Shown here: piece by piece, positions 9,344 to 18,188 of the stretch
How positions within the stretch are numbered: the first letter of the stretch is position 1
Layout of the letters: each line of letters opens with the position of its first letter
Source: an uncultured Muribaculaceae bacterium
Lineage (GTDB): Bacteria > Bacteroidota > Bacteroidia > Bacteroidales > Muribaculaceae
Length of the DNA stretch: 32,036 nt
Direction of reading: 5' to 3'
Assembly: GCA_910586595.1 (NCBI GenBank)
Contig: CAJUJB010000023.1
Coordinates: 1-32,036 of the forward strand
Program-made: the position numbers and the translations under genes
The notes under the pieces: generated by a model
The model's database searches: none
Told to the model about the DNA's origin: nothing
Seen by the model: only the letters and a program-made list of their open reading frames with translations

Positions 9344-9366
9344 CAGGTGGAATTAACAGCTGCCAT

Positions 9367-9399
9367 AAATTAGCGACACTGGGCAAAAATCGCTAATTT
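9367..9399 (+). terminator. Perfect 10-bp hairpin at the end of the RND operon
   Basis: AAATTAGCGA (9367-9376) and TCGCTAATTT (9390-9399) form a perfect inverted repeat with a 13-nt loop, followed by TG. It may terminate the efflux operon, but it also overlaps the -7 box of the next gene. An operator role is equally possible, and the T tract is short. Confidence 0.5.
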
Positions 9400-9401
9400 T
9401 G
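9394..9401 (+). promoter_or_regulatory. Candidate -7 box for the rsmF-like gene
   Basis: TAATTTTG fits TAnnTTTG but ends only 4 nt before the ATG at 9406, so transcription from it would give a leaderless or nearly leaderless message. No good -33 TTG is present at the expected distance. Confidence 0.4.
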
Positions 9402-9405
9402 CAGC

Positions 9406-10833
9406 ATGAGACAAGACCTGCCACGCGAATTTACCGACATGGTGCTCGGCTTCGGAGAAGCTTATGCCGGCCCATTGCTCGAAGCCCTCTCGACGCCTCC
9501 GGCGGTGAGTGTGAGAGCCAATATTCTTAAACATGGAGCCGCCCCCACAGGGGCAGATACGGTTCCTTGGCTGCCTCAGGGATTCTATCTCCCCGAGCGG
9601 CCGCTGTTTGCCTCCGATCCCGCCTGGCACCAGGGCATGTACTACGTGCAGGATGCTTCGTCGATGATATATACCGAGGCTGTGCGGCGCGTTGTGAATC
9701 AATATTATCCGGAAAGGACTGATCTACGGTACCTCGATGCCTGCGCCGCTCCGGGTGGCAAAACAATCTCCGCAATAGAAGCCTTGCCTGCCGGATGCCT
9801 GGTGATTGCCAATGAATACGACCGCCACAGGGCCAATATACTTCTGGAGAATCTCACCAAATGCGGTGCTCCGGCAGTGGCCGTATGCCGTGGCGACGCT
9901 GCCAAGCTCGGCAAGCTACGAGACACATTCGACATCATAGCTGTAGATGCCCCATGCTCGGGCGAAGGCATGATGCGTAAAGAACCCGAAGCCATACGCC
10001 AATGGTCGCACGGGCTTATTGACGAATGCGCCGCCATGCAGCGGCATATTGTCGACGCGTTGTGGAAGTCGCTCAAGCCCGGTGGCGTGATGATATACAG
10101 CACCTGCACATTCAACCGCACAGAGAATGAGGAAATGCTCGCCTACCTCACCGAAACGCTCGACGCGAAGCCTGTCGACCTTCATCTTACCGACTTCCCT
10201 GGAGTGCAGCCAGGCATCAACTGTGAATATCCTTGCTGGCGATTGGCACCGGGGCACGTGCGTGGCGAAGGTCTCTTCATCTGCGCCGTACACAAACCTG
10301 GAGAATCATCGGGGCGGCCTGGCAAAACCATCAAGCCACGCCCGGCGGGAGAATTTGCACAGGCACATATCGATCAACCGGAGGTATATACTGAAATAAG
10401 CACGCCCGGAGGTATAGAACTTCGCCCGAGTGCCCACGCCTCCATCATAGCCGATATAGCCGCTCAGGCCGAACTGCTGCGCGGCGGTCTGCTTATAGCG
10501 ACAGCCAAAGGGCGCGACCTCGCACCATCACATCAACTCGCCATGAGCACAGCTCTACGCCGTGGTTCATTCCCTGAATGGGAAGTGGATTATGCCTCGG
10601 CCATGTCGTATCTGCGCGGAGAGAGCCTCACCGATATTCCCGACGACTTACCCAAAGGGTATGTGCTGCTCACATATGCCGGCAGCCCCCTCGGATTTGC
10701 AAAAAACATAGGGCGGCGCGCCAATAACCTCTACCCCGATGCCATGAGGCTGCGGCTCGATCCGCGCACTCTACCGGCTCAGCCCACCTTCAGCCCTACC
10801 GAATCACGCAGCATCCTCTTCCAGCTCGATTAG
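9406..10833 (+). CDS. rsmF: rRNA (cytosine-C5) methyltransferase, RsmF/NOL1-NOP2-Sun family
   Basis: Transfers a methyl group from S-adenosylmethionine to C5 of a cytosine in rRNA; E. coli RsmF acts on 16S C1407. There are 475 residues. After an N-terminal RNA-binding part, the catalytic domain shows the SAM-binding loop DACAAPGGKT, motif IV DAPCSGEGMMRKEP with C184, and motif VI YSTCTFNRTENEEM with C234. By analogy with RsmB, C234 is the nucleophile and C184 assists product release. The C-terminal third (about 305-475) matches the RsmF PUA-like region, including YAGSPLGFAKNIGRRANNLYP. The exact target nucleotide is inferred from the family. It stands alone between the RND operon and an orphan ATPase. 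Confidence 0.9.
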   Translation: MRQDLPREFTDMVLGFGEAYAGPLLEALSTPPAVSVRANILKHGAAPTGADTVPWLPQGFYLPERPLFASDPAWHQGMYYVQDASSMIYTEAVRRVVNQYYPERTDLRYLDACAAPGGKTISAIEALPAGCLVIANEYDRHRANILLENLTKCGAPAVAVCRGDAAKLGKLRDTFDIIAVDAPCSGEGMMRKEPEAIRQWSHGLIDECAAMQRHIVDALWKSLKPGGVMIYSTCTFNRTENEEMLAYLTETLDAKPVDLHLTDFPGVQPGINCEYPCWRLAPGHVRGEGLFICAVHKPGESSGRPGKTIKPRPAGEFAQAHIDQPEVYTEISTPGGIELRPSAHASIIADIAAQAELLRGGLLIATAKGRDLAPSHQLAMSTALRRGSFPEWEVDYASAMSYLRGESLTDIPDDLPKGYVLLTYAGSPLGFAKNIGRRANNLYPDAMRLRLDPRTLPAQPTFSPTESRSILFQLD

Positions 10834-10896
10834 GCATTGAATCTCATAATAGTATTTACCAGTAGACTTCGACTAAATTATTGAATCAGACTTTTA

Positions 10897-10928
10897 TTTG
10901 CATTTGCCAATTTAAAATCTTAACTTTG
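10897..10928 (+). promoter_or_regulatory. Consensus Bacteroidetes promoter for the AAA-ATPase-like gene
   Basis: TTTG (10897-10900), exactly 20 bp, then TAACTTTG (10921-10928), a full match to the TTTG/TAnnTTTG pattern. The ATG at 10959 is 30 bp downstream. The region between the rsmF-like stop and this promoter holds nothing else recognised. Confidence 0.82.
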
Positions 10929-10958
10929 CCAACATAGCACCTGCTGACCTGGCATAAT

Positions 10959-12527
10959 ATGACACATGATGTAAAATATCCCGTAGGACTCCAATCCTTC
11001 CCGAAAATCCGGGAGGGGAATTACGTTTATGTAGACAAAACGGAATACATACATCGCTTGATCAACAACTGCCAGTATGTTTTTCTAAGTCGCCCCAGGC
11101 GATTCGGTAAATCCCTCCTTCTATCTACAATCGAAGAATTTTTCAAGGGCAACAAGAAACTCTTCGAAGGGCTTGCCATCAGTCAGCATGAACATGATTG
11201 GCAACCTTATGCTGTTCTACATCTTGACTTCACAGGCAGGAACTACAATGACCCGGATAGCCTTGATGCCCATCTCAACCGTCGTTTCGAAATTTGGGAA
11301 GAGATTTACGGAAAAGAAATGGCTGACAGGGCTCCAGAAGAACGGTTTCAATATATCATAGCACGCGCGAAAGCCCTTACAGGCCGTAATGTAGTGATTC
11401 TGATTGACGAATACGACAAGCCACTTCTTGAAACGGTCGACAATCCTGAATTGCAACAGACTTTCCGCAACAAACTTCGCGGCCTCTTCGGAAATCTGAA
11501 AAGTATGGATGCCTATATCCGCTTTGCCATCCTTACAGGAGTTACGAAATTCGGTCATCTAAGTATCTTCAGCGACCTCAATAATCTTAAAGACATATCG
11601 CTCAACGAGGAGTATAACGCGATTTGCGGGCTTACAGAGAAGGAGCTCAAAGATAATTTCCACTCAGGGGTAGAGAAACTTGCAGATAAATTGCGGATAA
11701 CCACCGCTGAAGCCTACGGTCGTCTGCGTGACAATTACGACGGCTACCATTTCTCACCAGAGAACGCACTCGATATTTATAATCCGTTCAGTATAATAAA
11801 TTGCCTCGATGACCGAAACATAGGCAACTATTGGTTCAAAACCGGTACCCCGACCTTCCTCATAAAGATGATAAAGGATGGTAAGTTGCCTTTGACCAAG
11901 CTGAACGAATTCCAGATTGGAGTGTCGTCGCTTACCGATGTATCGTTTGATCTTGCCAATCAGATTCCGGTCCTATATCAGAGCGGCTACCTTACCATTA
12001 AAAATTATGAGCCGGAATTTGATCTTGTCACACTTGGCTTCCCCAATAAAGAAGTTGAGGCTGGCTTTTTCAACCAACTGATGGGCGTATACACGTCTAT
12101 GTCTCAACAGTACACAGGATTTGAAATAAGCCAGTTCGTAAAAGATATTCGAGAGGGAAAGGCAGAAAGTTTCATGTTACGATTACAAAGTCTTTTCGCA
12201 GATTTCCAATATGACTCATTCGACCTCCTTAACCTCGAGCAACACTATCAGGATGTAATCTTTATAGTGATGAAACTTCTGGGGCTATATGTATCGGTAG
12301 AATATAAAACCGCAAACGGACGCATTGATATGGTGGTGCGAACCACCAATTATATCTACATATTTGAGTTCAAGATTGATAAAACGCCCCAAGAGGCCTT
12401 AGCTCAAATCTATAGTAAGGGCTACTTATTACCCTTCACATCTGATGGGCGCCAACTGATTAAAATCGGAGTTAATTTTTCAAGCAAATTACGAGGTATC
12501 GAAGGCTGGATTGTTGAAGAAGGTTAA
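10959..12527 (+). CDS. AAA-ATPase-like protein with C-terminal PD-(D/E)XK nuclease domain
   Basis: Protein of 522 residues from the large Bacteroidetes family pairing an AAA-ATPase-like domain (PF09820 type) with a PD-(D/E)XK nuclease-like tail (PF08011 type). The N terminus has the family signature YVYVDKTEYI, then a Walker A of unusual form, SRPRRFGKSLLLS with K51, and a Walker B/acidic motif VVILIDEYDKPL. The C-terminal domain (about 435-520) has GRIDMVV and YIFEFKIDKTPQEAL, which supply the D and E-x-K of the nuclease fold. No function is established for the family. Roles in mobile elements or defence have been proposed for relatives but are not shown here. It is a single gene with its own consensus promoter, and its base composition looks more AT-rich than its neighbours, suggesting horizontal acquisition. 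Confidence 0.88.
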   Translation: MTHDVKYPVGLQSFPKIREGNYVYVDKTEYIHRLINNCQYVFLSRPRRFGKSLLLSTIEEFFKGNKKLFEGLAISQHEHDWQPYAVLHLDFTGRNYNDPDSLDAHLNRRFEIWEEIYGKEMADRAPEERFQYIIARAKALTGRNVVILIDEYDKPLLETVDNPELQQTFRNKLRGLFGNLKSMDAYIRFAILTGVTKFGHLSIFSDLNNLKDISLNEEYNAICGLTEKELKDNFHSGVEKLADKLRITTAEAYGRLRDNYDGYHFSPENALDIYNPFSIINCLDDRNIGNYWFKTGTPTFLIKMIKDGKLPLTKLNEFQIGVSSLTDVSFDLANQIPVLYQSGYLTIKNYEPEFDLVTLGFPNKEVEAGFFNQLMGVYTSMSQQYTGFEISQFVKDIREGKAESFMLRLQSLFADFQYDSFDLLNLEQHYQDVIFIVMKLLGLYVSVEYKTANGRIDMVVRTTNYIYIFEFKIDKTPQEALAQIYSKGYLLPFTSDGRQLIKIGVNFSSKLRGIEGWIVEEG

Positions 12528-12576
12528 GCAGCCGGCTAAAATAGAGGGGTGAGATAAAAGTCACGGGATTTTTGTG

Positions 12577-12584
12577 TACTTTTG
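12577..12584 (+). promoter_or_regulatory. -7 box upstream of the ABC exporter gene
   Basis: TACTTTTG matches TAnnTTTG. No TTG is found 19-21 bp upstream, so the -33 element is weak. It implies a leader of about 65 nt before the ATG at 12656. Confidence 0.55.
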
Positions 12585-12655
12585 CACTCTCTGAGTGACA
12601 TATACTGAGGCCCGGGGTGTGCATGAAGCATAGCGGGGTCCAAAACCAATCTGCA

Positions 12656-14506
12656 ATGAAAGATTTTTTCGCCATACTGCGGCGCTTTGTACCGCCATAT
12701 AAGAAATGCCTGATACTGAATATAATATTCAATATTCTCGCTGCCTTTCTCACCCTCTTCTCCTTTGCCCTCATCATCCCCATACTTGAAATGCTCTTCC
12801 AGATCAGAGAGGCGCATTACACGTTGATGCACGTCGGCGACGCATCGCTCAAAGACGTGGCCTTCAATAATTTTTACTATTATACGCAAGAACTAATCAA
12901 TAATTTCGGGCCGACAAGCACTTTGGCCATCTTGGCAGCCGCTCTGGTTGTACTCACTGCGTTAAAGACCGGGGCCACATATCTCAGTTCGTACTTCATC
13001 ATACCCATGCGCTCGGGTATCGTGCGGGATATACGTAACTATGTATACGATAAAATTACAGCCCTGCCGATAGGATTCTTCACCGTTGAGCGCAAAGGCG
13101 ATGTAATGGCCCGCATGAGCGGCGACGTGGCCGAGATAGAAAACTCCATCATGTCGTCGCTCGACATGATGTTCAAGAATCCTGTGATGATCATCGTCTG
13201 CCTGGCCATGATGATCGCCATCTCATGGCAGCTTACCGTGTTTGTATTCATTCTTCTCCCCCTGGCCGGAATGGTGATGGGCAAGGTTGGCAAGCGTCTC
13301 AAACGTACATCCTTCGAGGGTCAGACCCAATGGGGTGTGCTGATGTCAACCATAGAGGAGACCCTCGGCGGTCTGCGCATCATCAAGGCCTTCAACGCCG
13401 AAGACAAGATGAGCAAGCGGTTCCACAGCGAGAATCAGGTATTCTACCGCCTTTCAAATCAGGTAGCCCGGCGCCAAGCCCTTGCACACCCTATGAGTGA
13501 ATTGCTCGGAACGACAGCGATTGCCATCATTTTATGGTTTGGCGGAGCCCTCATCCTCTCAGGAGAATCGAGCCTCAACGCAGCCGACTTCATCTACTAC
13601 ATGGTGATCTTCTACAACATCATCAACCCTGCCAAAGATCTATCCAAGGCATCGTATGCCATCCAGAAAGGTCTTGCGTCGATGGAGCGTGTCGACAAGA
13701 TACTCAATGCCGTCAATCCTATATCCAACCCGGCGGAAGCCGTTCCGGTTCCGTCTACCGACACGCCAGTAGGAGTCAGCTTCAAAGACGTTTCGTTCAG
13801 CTATGACGGCACAACGGAAGTGCTCCGCGACATCAATCTCGACATAGCGCCCGGAGCCACCGTAGCCCTCGTCGGTCAGTCAGGCTCCGGCAAGTCGACC
13901 ATGGCCGACCTCATCCCCCGGTTCTACGATGTGCAGCGCGGAACGGTCACAGTGGGAGGCACCGACATACGCAAGCTCAAAGTTCACGAGTTGCGCTCGC
14001 TCATGGGCAATGTCAATCAGGAGGCTATACTTTTCAACGACACCATTTTCAACAACATCTCGTTCGGAGTTGAGACTGCCACACTCGAGCAAGTGCGCGA
14101 AGCTGCCCGCATAGCGAACGCCGACGAATTTATCATGGCCACCGAGCAGGGCTACGACACCCCTATCGGCGACCGCGGCTGCCGACTCTCGGGAGGTCAG
14201 CGCCAGCGCATATCCATTGCGCGCGCTGTGCTTAAGAACCCTGCCATACTCATTCTCGACGAAGCCACCTCGGCACTCGACAGCGAAAGCGAGACGCTTG
14301 TTCAGCAGGCCCTCGACCGCCTTATGACGGGCCGTACCACACTTGTCATCGCACACAGACTCTCGACCATACGCCGGGCCGACCTCATATGCGTGATGCA
14401 CGAAGGCCGCATTGTAGAGGCTGGAACACACGACCAACTGCTTGCGCCCGACGCGGCCGGATATTACCGTCGCCTCGTTGAGATGCAGTCGCTCGGCCAA
14501 AATTAA
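12656..14506 (+). CDS. ABC exporter, fused membrane and ATPase domains (MsbA-like)
   Basis: Homodimeric half-transporter of 616 residues for export of lipid, lipid-linked or hydrophobic substrates across the inner membrane. Six membrane helices (about 1-330) precede the nucleotide-binding domain (about 375-616). That domain has Walker A VGQSGSGKST (K413), a Q-loop (NVNQEAILF), the signature LSGGQRQR, Walker B ILILDEATSALD (catalytic E536) and the H-loop VIAHRLST. The domain order is that of MsbA and related lipid flippases, but multidrug ABC exporters look the same. The frame is open upstream to GTG 12617 and ATG 12623. ATG 12656 (MKDFFAILRRF) is chosen because family homology begins there. 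It is probably transcribed with the two genes that follow. Confidence 0.9.
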   Translation: MKDFFAILRRFVPPYKKCLILNIIFNILAAFLTLFSFALIIPILEMLFQIREAHYTLMHVGDASLKDVAFNNFYYYTQELINNFGPTSTLAILAAALVVLTALKTGATYLSSYFIIPMRSGIVRDIRNYVYDKITALPIGFFTVERKGDVMARMSGDVAEIENSIMSSLDMMFKNPVMIIVCLAMMIAISWQLTVFVFILLPLAGMVMGKVGKRLKRTSFEGQTQWGVLMSTIEETLGGLRIIKAFNAEDKMSKRFHSENQVFYRLSNQVARRQALAHPMSELLGTTAIAIILWFGGALILSGESSLNAADFIYYMVIFYNIINPAKDLSKASYAIQKGLASMERVDKILNAVNPISNPAEAVPVPSTDTPVGVSFKDVSFSYDGTTEVLRDINLDIAPGATVALVGQSGSGKSTMADLIPRFYDVQRGTVTVGGTDIRKLKVHELRSLMGNVNQEAILFNDTIFNNISFGVETATLEQVREAARIANADEFIMATEQGYDTPIGDRGCRLSGGQRQRISIARAVLKNPAILILDEATSALDSESETLVQQALDRLMTGRTTLVIAHRLSTIRRADLICVMHEGRIVEAGTHDQLLAPDAAGYYRRLVEMQSLGQN

Positions 14507-14578
14507 AAATTTTTTCAGTCGACTGTAACAAATGGGCATGCAGATGCGTCTTATGGGTAAAATCACAATCTACAAACT

Positions 14579-15412
14579 ATGAAAAAATTTATCTTCCCAT
14601 TCGTCCTCGTCGCCATGTGCATCACCGCATCTCTCATAACTCTGGCAGCATGCGCCGGAAACCGCGATTCGTGCAGCGACGATTCATTCTCCTCTGCTGG
14701 CAAACGTCTTACCAAGACCTACGACATCGGCAACTTCTCAAAACTCGAGAGTGATGGCTGCGACGTGAACGTGACCATCGGAAAAGCCACTGGCATCTTG
14801 AAAGTAACGGCCAGCGAGGGCCTCATGGAACACCTGATTGTGGAGGTCGACGGCGAGACTCTTGAACTCGGATTTGACTCCAAATTCGATCATAAAAGAC
14901 CTAAGGAACGCCCGCGGGTAGAGATTACCGTTCCGTCACTCCGCTCCATCGAAGCCACTCTATCGGCACGCGTTAAAGTTGACGCACCATTCACAGTCGA
15001 CAAACTCAATTTAGACATTACAACCTCGGCCAACGTATCACTGCAGGATGTGACCGTCAAAGGCAAATGCACTATCGACGCCACCACAGCTGGCAAATTC
15101 TCAGCCGGCACGCTCACAGCAGGTAAAGTCGACGTCGACATCACCACTTCAGCCTCAGCCGCCATCGACATACTTACAGCCGAACAGATTGATGTAGACT
15201 GCTCAACCGCAGGCTCATTCTCGGCCTCGTCAGGCACGGTGAATAAAGCCAGTCTCGACGCCAACACCGCAGCAAGCATCAGCATGGCTGGCGTCACCGC
15301 ACACACGGGCAATGCCGAGGCCAACACCGCAGGCAAAATACGCTCCAATATTGCCAATCCTTCCTCTATTTCAAAGAACACAGGAGGGCACATTAAAAAT
15401 TCAAGTAAATGA
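14579..15412 (+). CDS. Head GIN domain (DUF2807-type) lipoprotein with repetitive beta-helix
   Basis: Predicted envelope lipoprotein of 277 residues. The signal peptide ends in LAAC with lipid cysteine C25. A domain beginning LTKTYDIGNFSKLESDGCDVNVTIG fits the head GIN domain family (DUF2807), which forms a parallel beta-helix. The later part is a series of roughly 20-residue repeats alternating TTSA-type and TAGK-type turns (DITTSANVSL, DATTAGKFSA, DITTSASAAI, DCSTAGSFSA, DANTAASISM, EANTAGKIRS). Composition is Ala/Thr/Ser-rich with regularly spaced Asp. The biological role is unknown. The gene starts 72 nt after the ABC exporter and overlaps the TlpA-like gene by 4 nt, so it is in the same transcription unit. 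Confidence 0.87.
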   Translation: MKKFIFPFVLVAMCITASLITLAACAGNRDSCSDDSFSSAGKRLTKTYDIGNFSKLESDGCDVNVTIGKATGILKVTASEGLMEHLIVEVDGETLELGFDSKFDHKRPKERPRVEITVPSLRSIEATLSARVKVDAPFTVDKLNLDITTSANVSLQDVTVKGKCTIDATTAGKFSAGTLTAGKVDVDITTSASAAIDILTAEQIDVDCSTAGSFSASSGTVNKASLDANTAASISMAGVTAHTGNAEANTAGKIRSNIANPSSISKNTGGHIKNSSK

Positions 15413-17010
15413 AACGCTCATTAATCTTCCTGATGGCATGTGCCGCATTGTCGGTGCATGCCCGTAATTTTTGTATTGATTCACCCGCATATGATGGTGC
15501 CCGGCAGCACATCACCATGTCGATTACACGTATTGAAGGCACGGGCACAGGCACGGATGTCTATGCCGACTTCTACGGACGACCCGGGTGGTGGTTCACG
15601 GTCAATCCAGCCACCGTTCTGGAAGGGAAGGTGAGTGGCAAGCAATATGCGCTTACGGGCATCGACGGAATGACGCCTGGCGAAAAAGCCTATTATCCTG
15701 CCGACTGCCACTACAGCACCGTACTGCACTTCGAGCCACTGGCAGATAATGACACCATAGTCGACTTCATTGAGCCAGACGGCTGGCAATTCTCGGGGCT
15801 GCGTCTCTTCGATGAGCCGGCTTTGCCCCTGCGCACTGAGATTACCGGCACACTCGCAGATCATCCCGACGGGGAGTGGGTCATTATTCAGGAATCATAT
15901 CTTGACCAGCGCATCAATCCGCTTGCGCTCGTGCCGGTGAAGGACGGAAAATTCAGCTATATACTGTATACCGACGCGCCCCGCATGTTTACCGTTTCAC
16001 CCGGGTTGCAACTTCTCGACGGAAGCTGGCACACCGAGACCTTCATCTCCGAAGGCAAGCCTGTGCACATCGAATTTCCCAGCGGAGAAAATCTCCTGGG
16101 CCAAGTGAACGGTGGCCCGCTGACCGAGGAACTCCACGCCTACGACCGCGGCGCATATTTCTCGCGGTATGTCAGGAGCGCGCCGGAGTATAAGGAATAC
16201 GAGCGGCTTTTCGGCAGCGGAGAGGCCTTCTCAGAGGATTACCATGCACTTGAAGCCGAGATTGCCGCAGCGCCCGATTCACTCCGAGGCAAGCTCTTCG
16301 AAAAGATGAACGAGCTGTTTACAAGTGGGCGTGCATATTCTCCGGCCGCTCTGCAGGCACAAGCCGCTGTCGATTCGCTTGTGGCCATCAGCAGTGAGCA
16401 TTGGAAAAATGAAGGACTCATCCACCGGGGCATACCGGCCATGGCAGAGCTCCTGCTCTACTCCACCAACGGCGACCATCTTACCGATGAGGCACTCGAT
16501 TTATTCGACAGCCTATTCGCCGATACCCTCACCACTCACCCTTATCACAGCTTGCTGGCTGCAAAATCGGCTAACCGACGCCCCACCCCCGGCAGAAGCT
16601 ACATCGACTTCTCAGCTCCGGATCTGGACGGAAACATGGTGACAGCCTCCAATATTATCAACGGCAAGATGGCCGTAATTACACTTTGGGCATCGTGGTG
16701 CGGCCCATGTCGCCAGCATTCTAAAGAACTTATACCTCTGTACGAGAAATACCGCAATGACGGATTCGAAGTGCTTGGGGTTGCGCGGGAAAGCGTCTCG
16801 CCGGACGCCATGAAGATGGCAATCGGGCGAGATGGTTATACCTGGACGAATCTGATCGACCTTAACGATGAACTCGGAATATGGCGAAAATACGGTGTGG
16901 ACAATGCCGGCGGTTCAATCTTCCTTGTCAACCGCGAGGGCATAGTGCTGGCCGTAAATCCATCGACAGAAGAAATAGAGGCCGCGCTCAAGCACGAACT
17001 CGGTCACTGA
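15409..17010 (+). CDS. TlpA-like thioredoxin-fold oxidoreductase with long N-terminal region
   Basis: Secreted thiol-disulfide oxidoreductase of 533 residues. A cleavable signal peptide (MKRSLIFLMACAALSVHA) is followed by about 370 residues of beta-rich and helical sequence of the kind found ahead of Bacteroidetes TlpA domains (DUF4369-like in position, but not confidently assignable). A C-terminal TlpA/AhpC-type domain follows from about residue 395. Its active site is ASWCGPCRQHSKELIP with C431 and C434, followed by FEVLGVARES and a GGSIFLVNREG segment containing the family's hydrophobic strand. Start and stop context show an ATGA overlap with the GIN lipoprotein. It would act in the periplasm on disulfides of envelope proteins. 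It ends only 4 bp from the stop of a convergent gene, with no terminator between them. Confidence 0.88.
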   Translation: MKRSLIFLMACAALSVHARNFCIDSPAYDGARQHITMSITRIEGTGTGTDVYADFYGRPGWWFTVNPATVLEGKVSGKQYALTGIDGMTPGEKAYYPADCHYSTVLHFEPLADNDTIVDFIEPDGWQFSGLRLFDEPALPLRTEITGTLADHPDGEWVIIQESYLDQRINPLALVPVKDGKFSYILYTDAPRMFTVSPGLQLLDGSWHTETFISEGKPVHIEFPSGENLLGQVNGGPLTEELHAYDRGAYFSRYVRSAPEYKEYERLFGSGEAFSEDYHALEAEIAAAPDSLRGKLFEKMNELFTSGRAYSPAALQAQAAVDSLVAISSEHWKNEGLIHRGIPAMAELLLYSTNGDHLTDEALDLFDSLFADTLTTHPYHSLLAAKSANRRPTPGRSYIDFSAPDLDGNMVTASNIINGKMAVITLWASWCGPCRQHSKELIPLYEKYRNDGFEVLGVARESVSPDAMKMAIGRDGYTWTNLIDLNDELGIWRKYGVDNAGGSIFLVNREGIVLAVNPSTEEIEAALKHELGH

Positions 17011-17014
17011 TTGC

Positions 17015-18166
17015 TTACTTGAATGCCTCTGCGGCCTCGCGGATAGCGTAGAACATACGCTCGTCCTGCGGGGTCAGCTCTTTGTGGCGGCGTGCCATCA
17101 TGCGCCGGGCTATCTCAAAGAACTTCGTCATCGACACATCGCTGAATCCTGCGGTAGATCCTTCGCTGAACGATGCCACAAAGTTGCGTGGAAAACCGGA
17201 GCCATGTATATTCACCCCGACGCCAAGCACCGTAGCTGTGTTGAACATGGTGTTTATACCGGCCTTGGAGTGATCGCCCATTATCAAGCCACAGAACTGC
17301 AAGCCGGTGCGGAGGAAACGTCCGGTAGGATAGTTCCACAATCTGATAGGGGTATAGTCATTCTTAAGATTGGATGCCACACAGCCGGCTCCAAGATTAC
17401 ACCATTCCCCGATGACGGCATTGCCGAGGAATCCGTCGTGAGCCTTGTTGGAGTAGGCCTGCATGACAACATTGTTGAGTTCTCCACCGACCTTGCACCA
17501 GGGCCCGAGGGTAGTGGCTCCGTAAATTTTAGCCCCCATGTTGACCACGGCATGCTCACACAGCGCTATAGGGCCGCGCAGCATCGAGCCCTCCATCACT
17601 TCGGCGTCACGGCCTACGTATACGGGGCCTCCCTTGGTGTTGATAAAGGCACCCTCGACCACCGCGCCTTCCTCAAGGAAGATAAGCGAAGGATCGCCAA
17701 TAACGGTGTTTGTCGGGCTCAATGGCTGGGAGGCACGCCCGGCAGTGATGCGCTTGAAATCGGCAAGGAGGGCCTCACTGTTGAGCATGAAAATATCGTA
17801 AAGATGATTGACGGCCATGACCGGAGCCGTATATTCAACCACCGACTCAGCAGTGCCGCGGTAAGCAATTACCGTCTCTCCGGCCACAAGTTTGCTGTCG
17901 GGAGCCAAAGCCGATACAGCCCCGGCCAAGGCAGTATCTGGCAATATATGTCCTGCCACATAGATGGCATCCGGCGCATCGGATGAAAGATATATTTCAG
18001 CGAGATAATCAGCCGCGGGCTTCCAGCTGTAGTCACCCGGAAGAAAGGCCTGCCATTTGTCGGCAATGGTATCGATGCCGATACGGATTGCCCCCACAGG
18101 GCGTGTATAGGTGATCGGGAGGAGCTCAGCGCGTACAGAAGGGTCGTCGTATATTATCACATTCAT
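17015..18166 (-). CDS. GlmU-like putative sugar nucleotidyltransferase / left-handed beta-helix acyltransferase
   Basis: Cytoplasmic protein of 383 residues of the Bacteroidetes GlmU-related family. The N-terminal part (MNVIIYDDPSVRAELLPITYTRPVGAIRIG) resembles the truncated NTP_transf_4 domain and lacks the canonical GxGTRM-type loop of true GlmU. The C-terminal half is a left-handed beta-helix with hexapeptide turns (VYVGRDAEVMEGSMLRGPIALCEHAV, cited in part as GRDAEVMEGSMLRG, and later GNAVIGEWCNLGAGCVASN). The KAHDGFLGN segment resembles the GlmU acetyltransferase loop containing a catalytic-type histidine. It may contribute to UDP-GlcNAc or related activated-sugar synthesis, but the missing nucleotidyl loop makes the first activity doubtful. 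It is divergent from the BtuG-like gene across a shared palindromic promoter. Confidence 0.83.
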   Translation of the reverse strand: MNVIIYDDPSVRAELLPITYTRPVGAIRIGIDTIADKWQAFLPGDYSWKPAADYLAEIYLSSDAPDAIYVAGHILPDTALAGAVSALAPDSKLVAGETVIAYRGTAESVVEYTAPVMAVNHLYDIFMLNSEALLADFKRITAGRASQPLSPTNTVIGDPSLIFLEEGAVVEGAFINTKGGPVYVGRDAEVMEGSMLRGPIALCEHAVVNMGAKIYGATTLGPWCKVGGELNNVVMQAYSNKAHDGFLGNAVIGEWCNLGAGCVASNLKNDYTPIRLWNYPTGRFLRTGLQFCGLIMGDHSKAGINTMFNTATVLGVGVNIHGSGFPRNFVASFSEGSTAGFSDVSMTKFFEIARRMMARRHKELTPQDERMFYAIREAAEAFK

Positions 18167-18188
18167 AGGAATATCTCATTTAGTTTGC

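Noticed and set aside
13880..14566. A 228-codon minus-strand frame under the ABC exporter's ATPase domain
   Set aside because: Antisense shadow of highly conserved ATPase motifs, with no domain of its own.
17084..17986. A 300-codon open frame on the plus strand opposite the GlmU-like gene
   Set aside because: It is the antisense shadow of a well-supported gene, with low-complexity His/Gly/Arg-rich composition and no recognisable domain.
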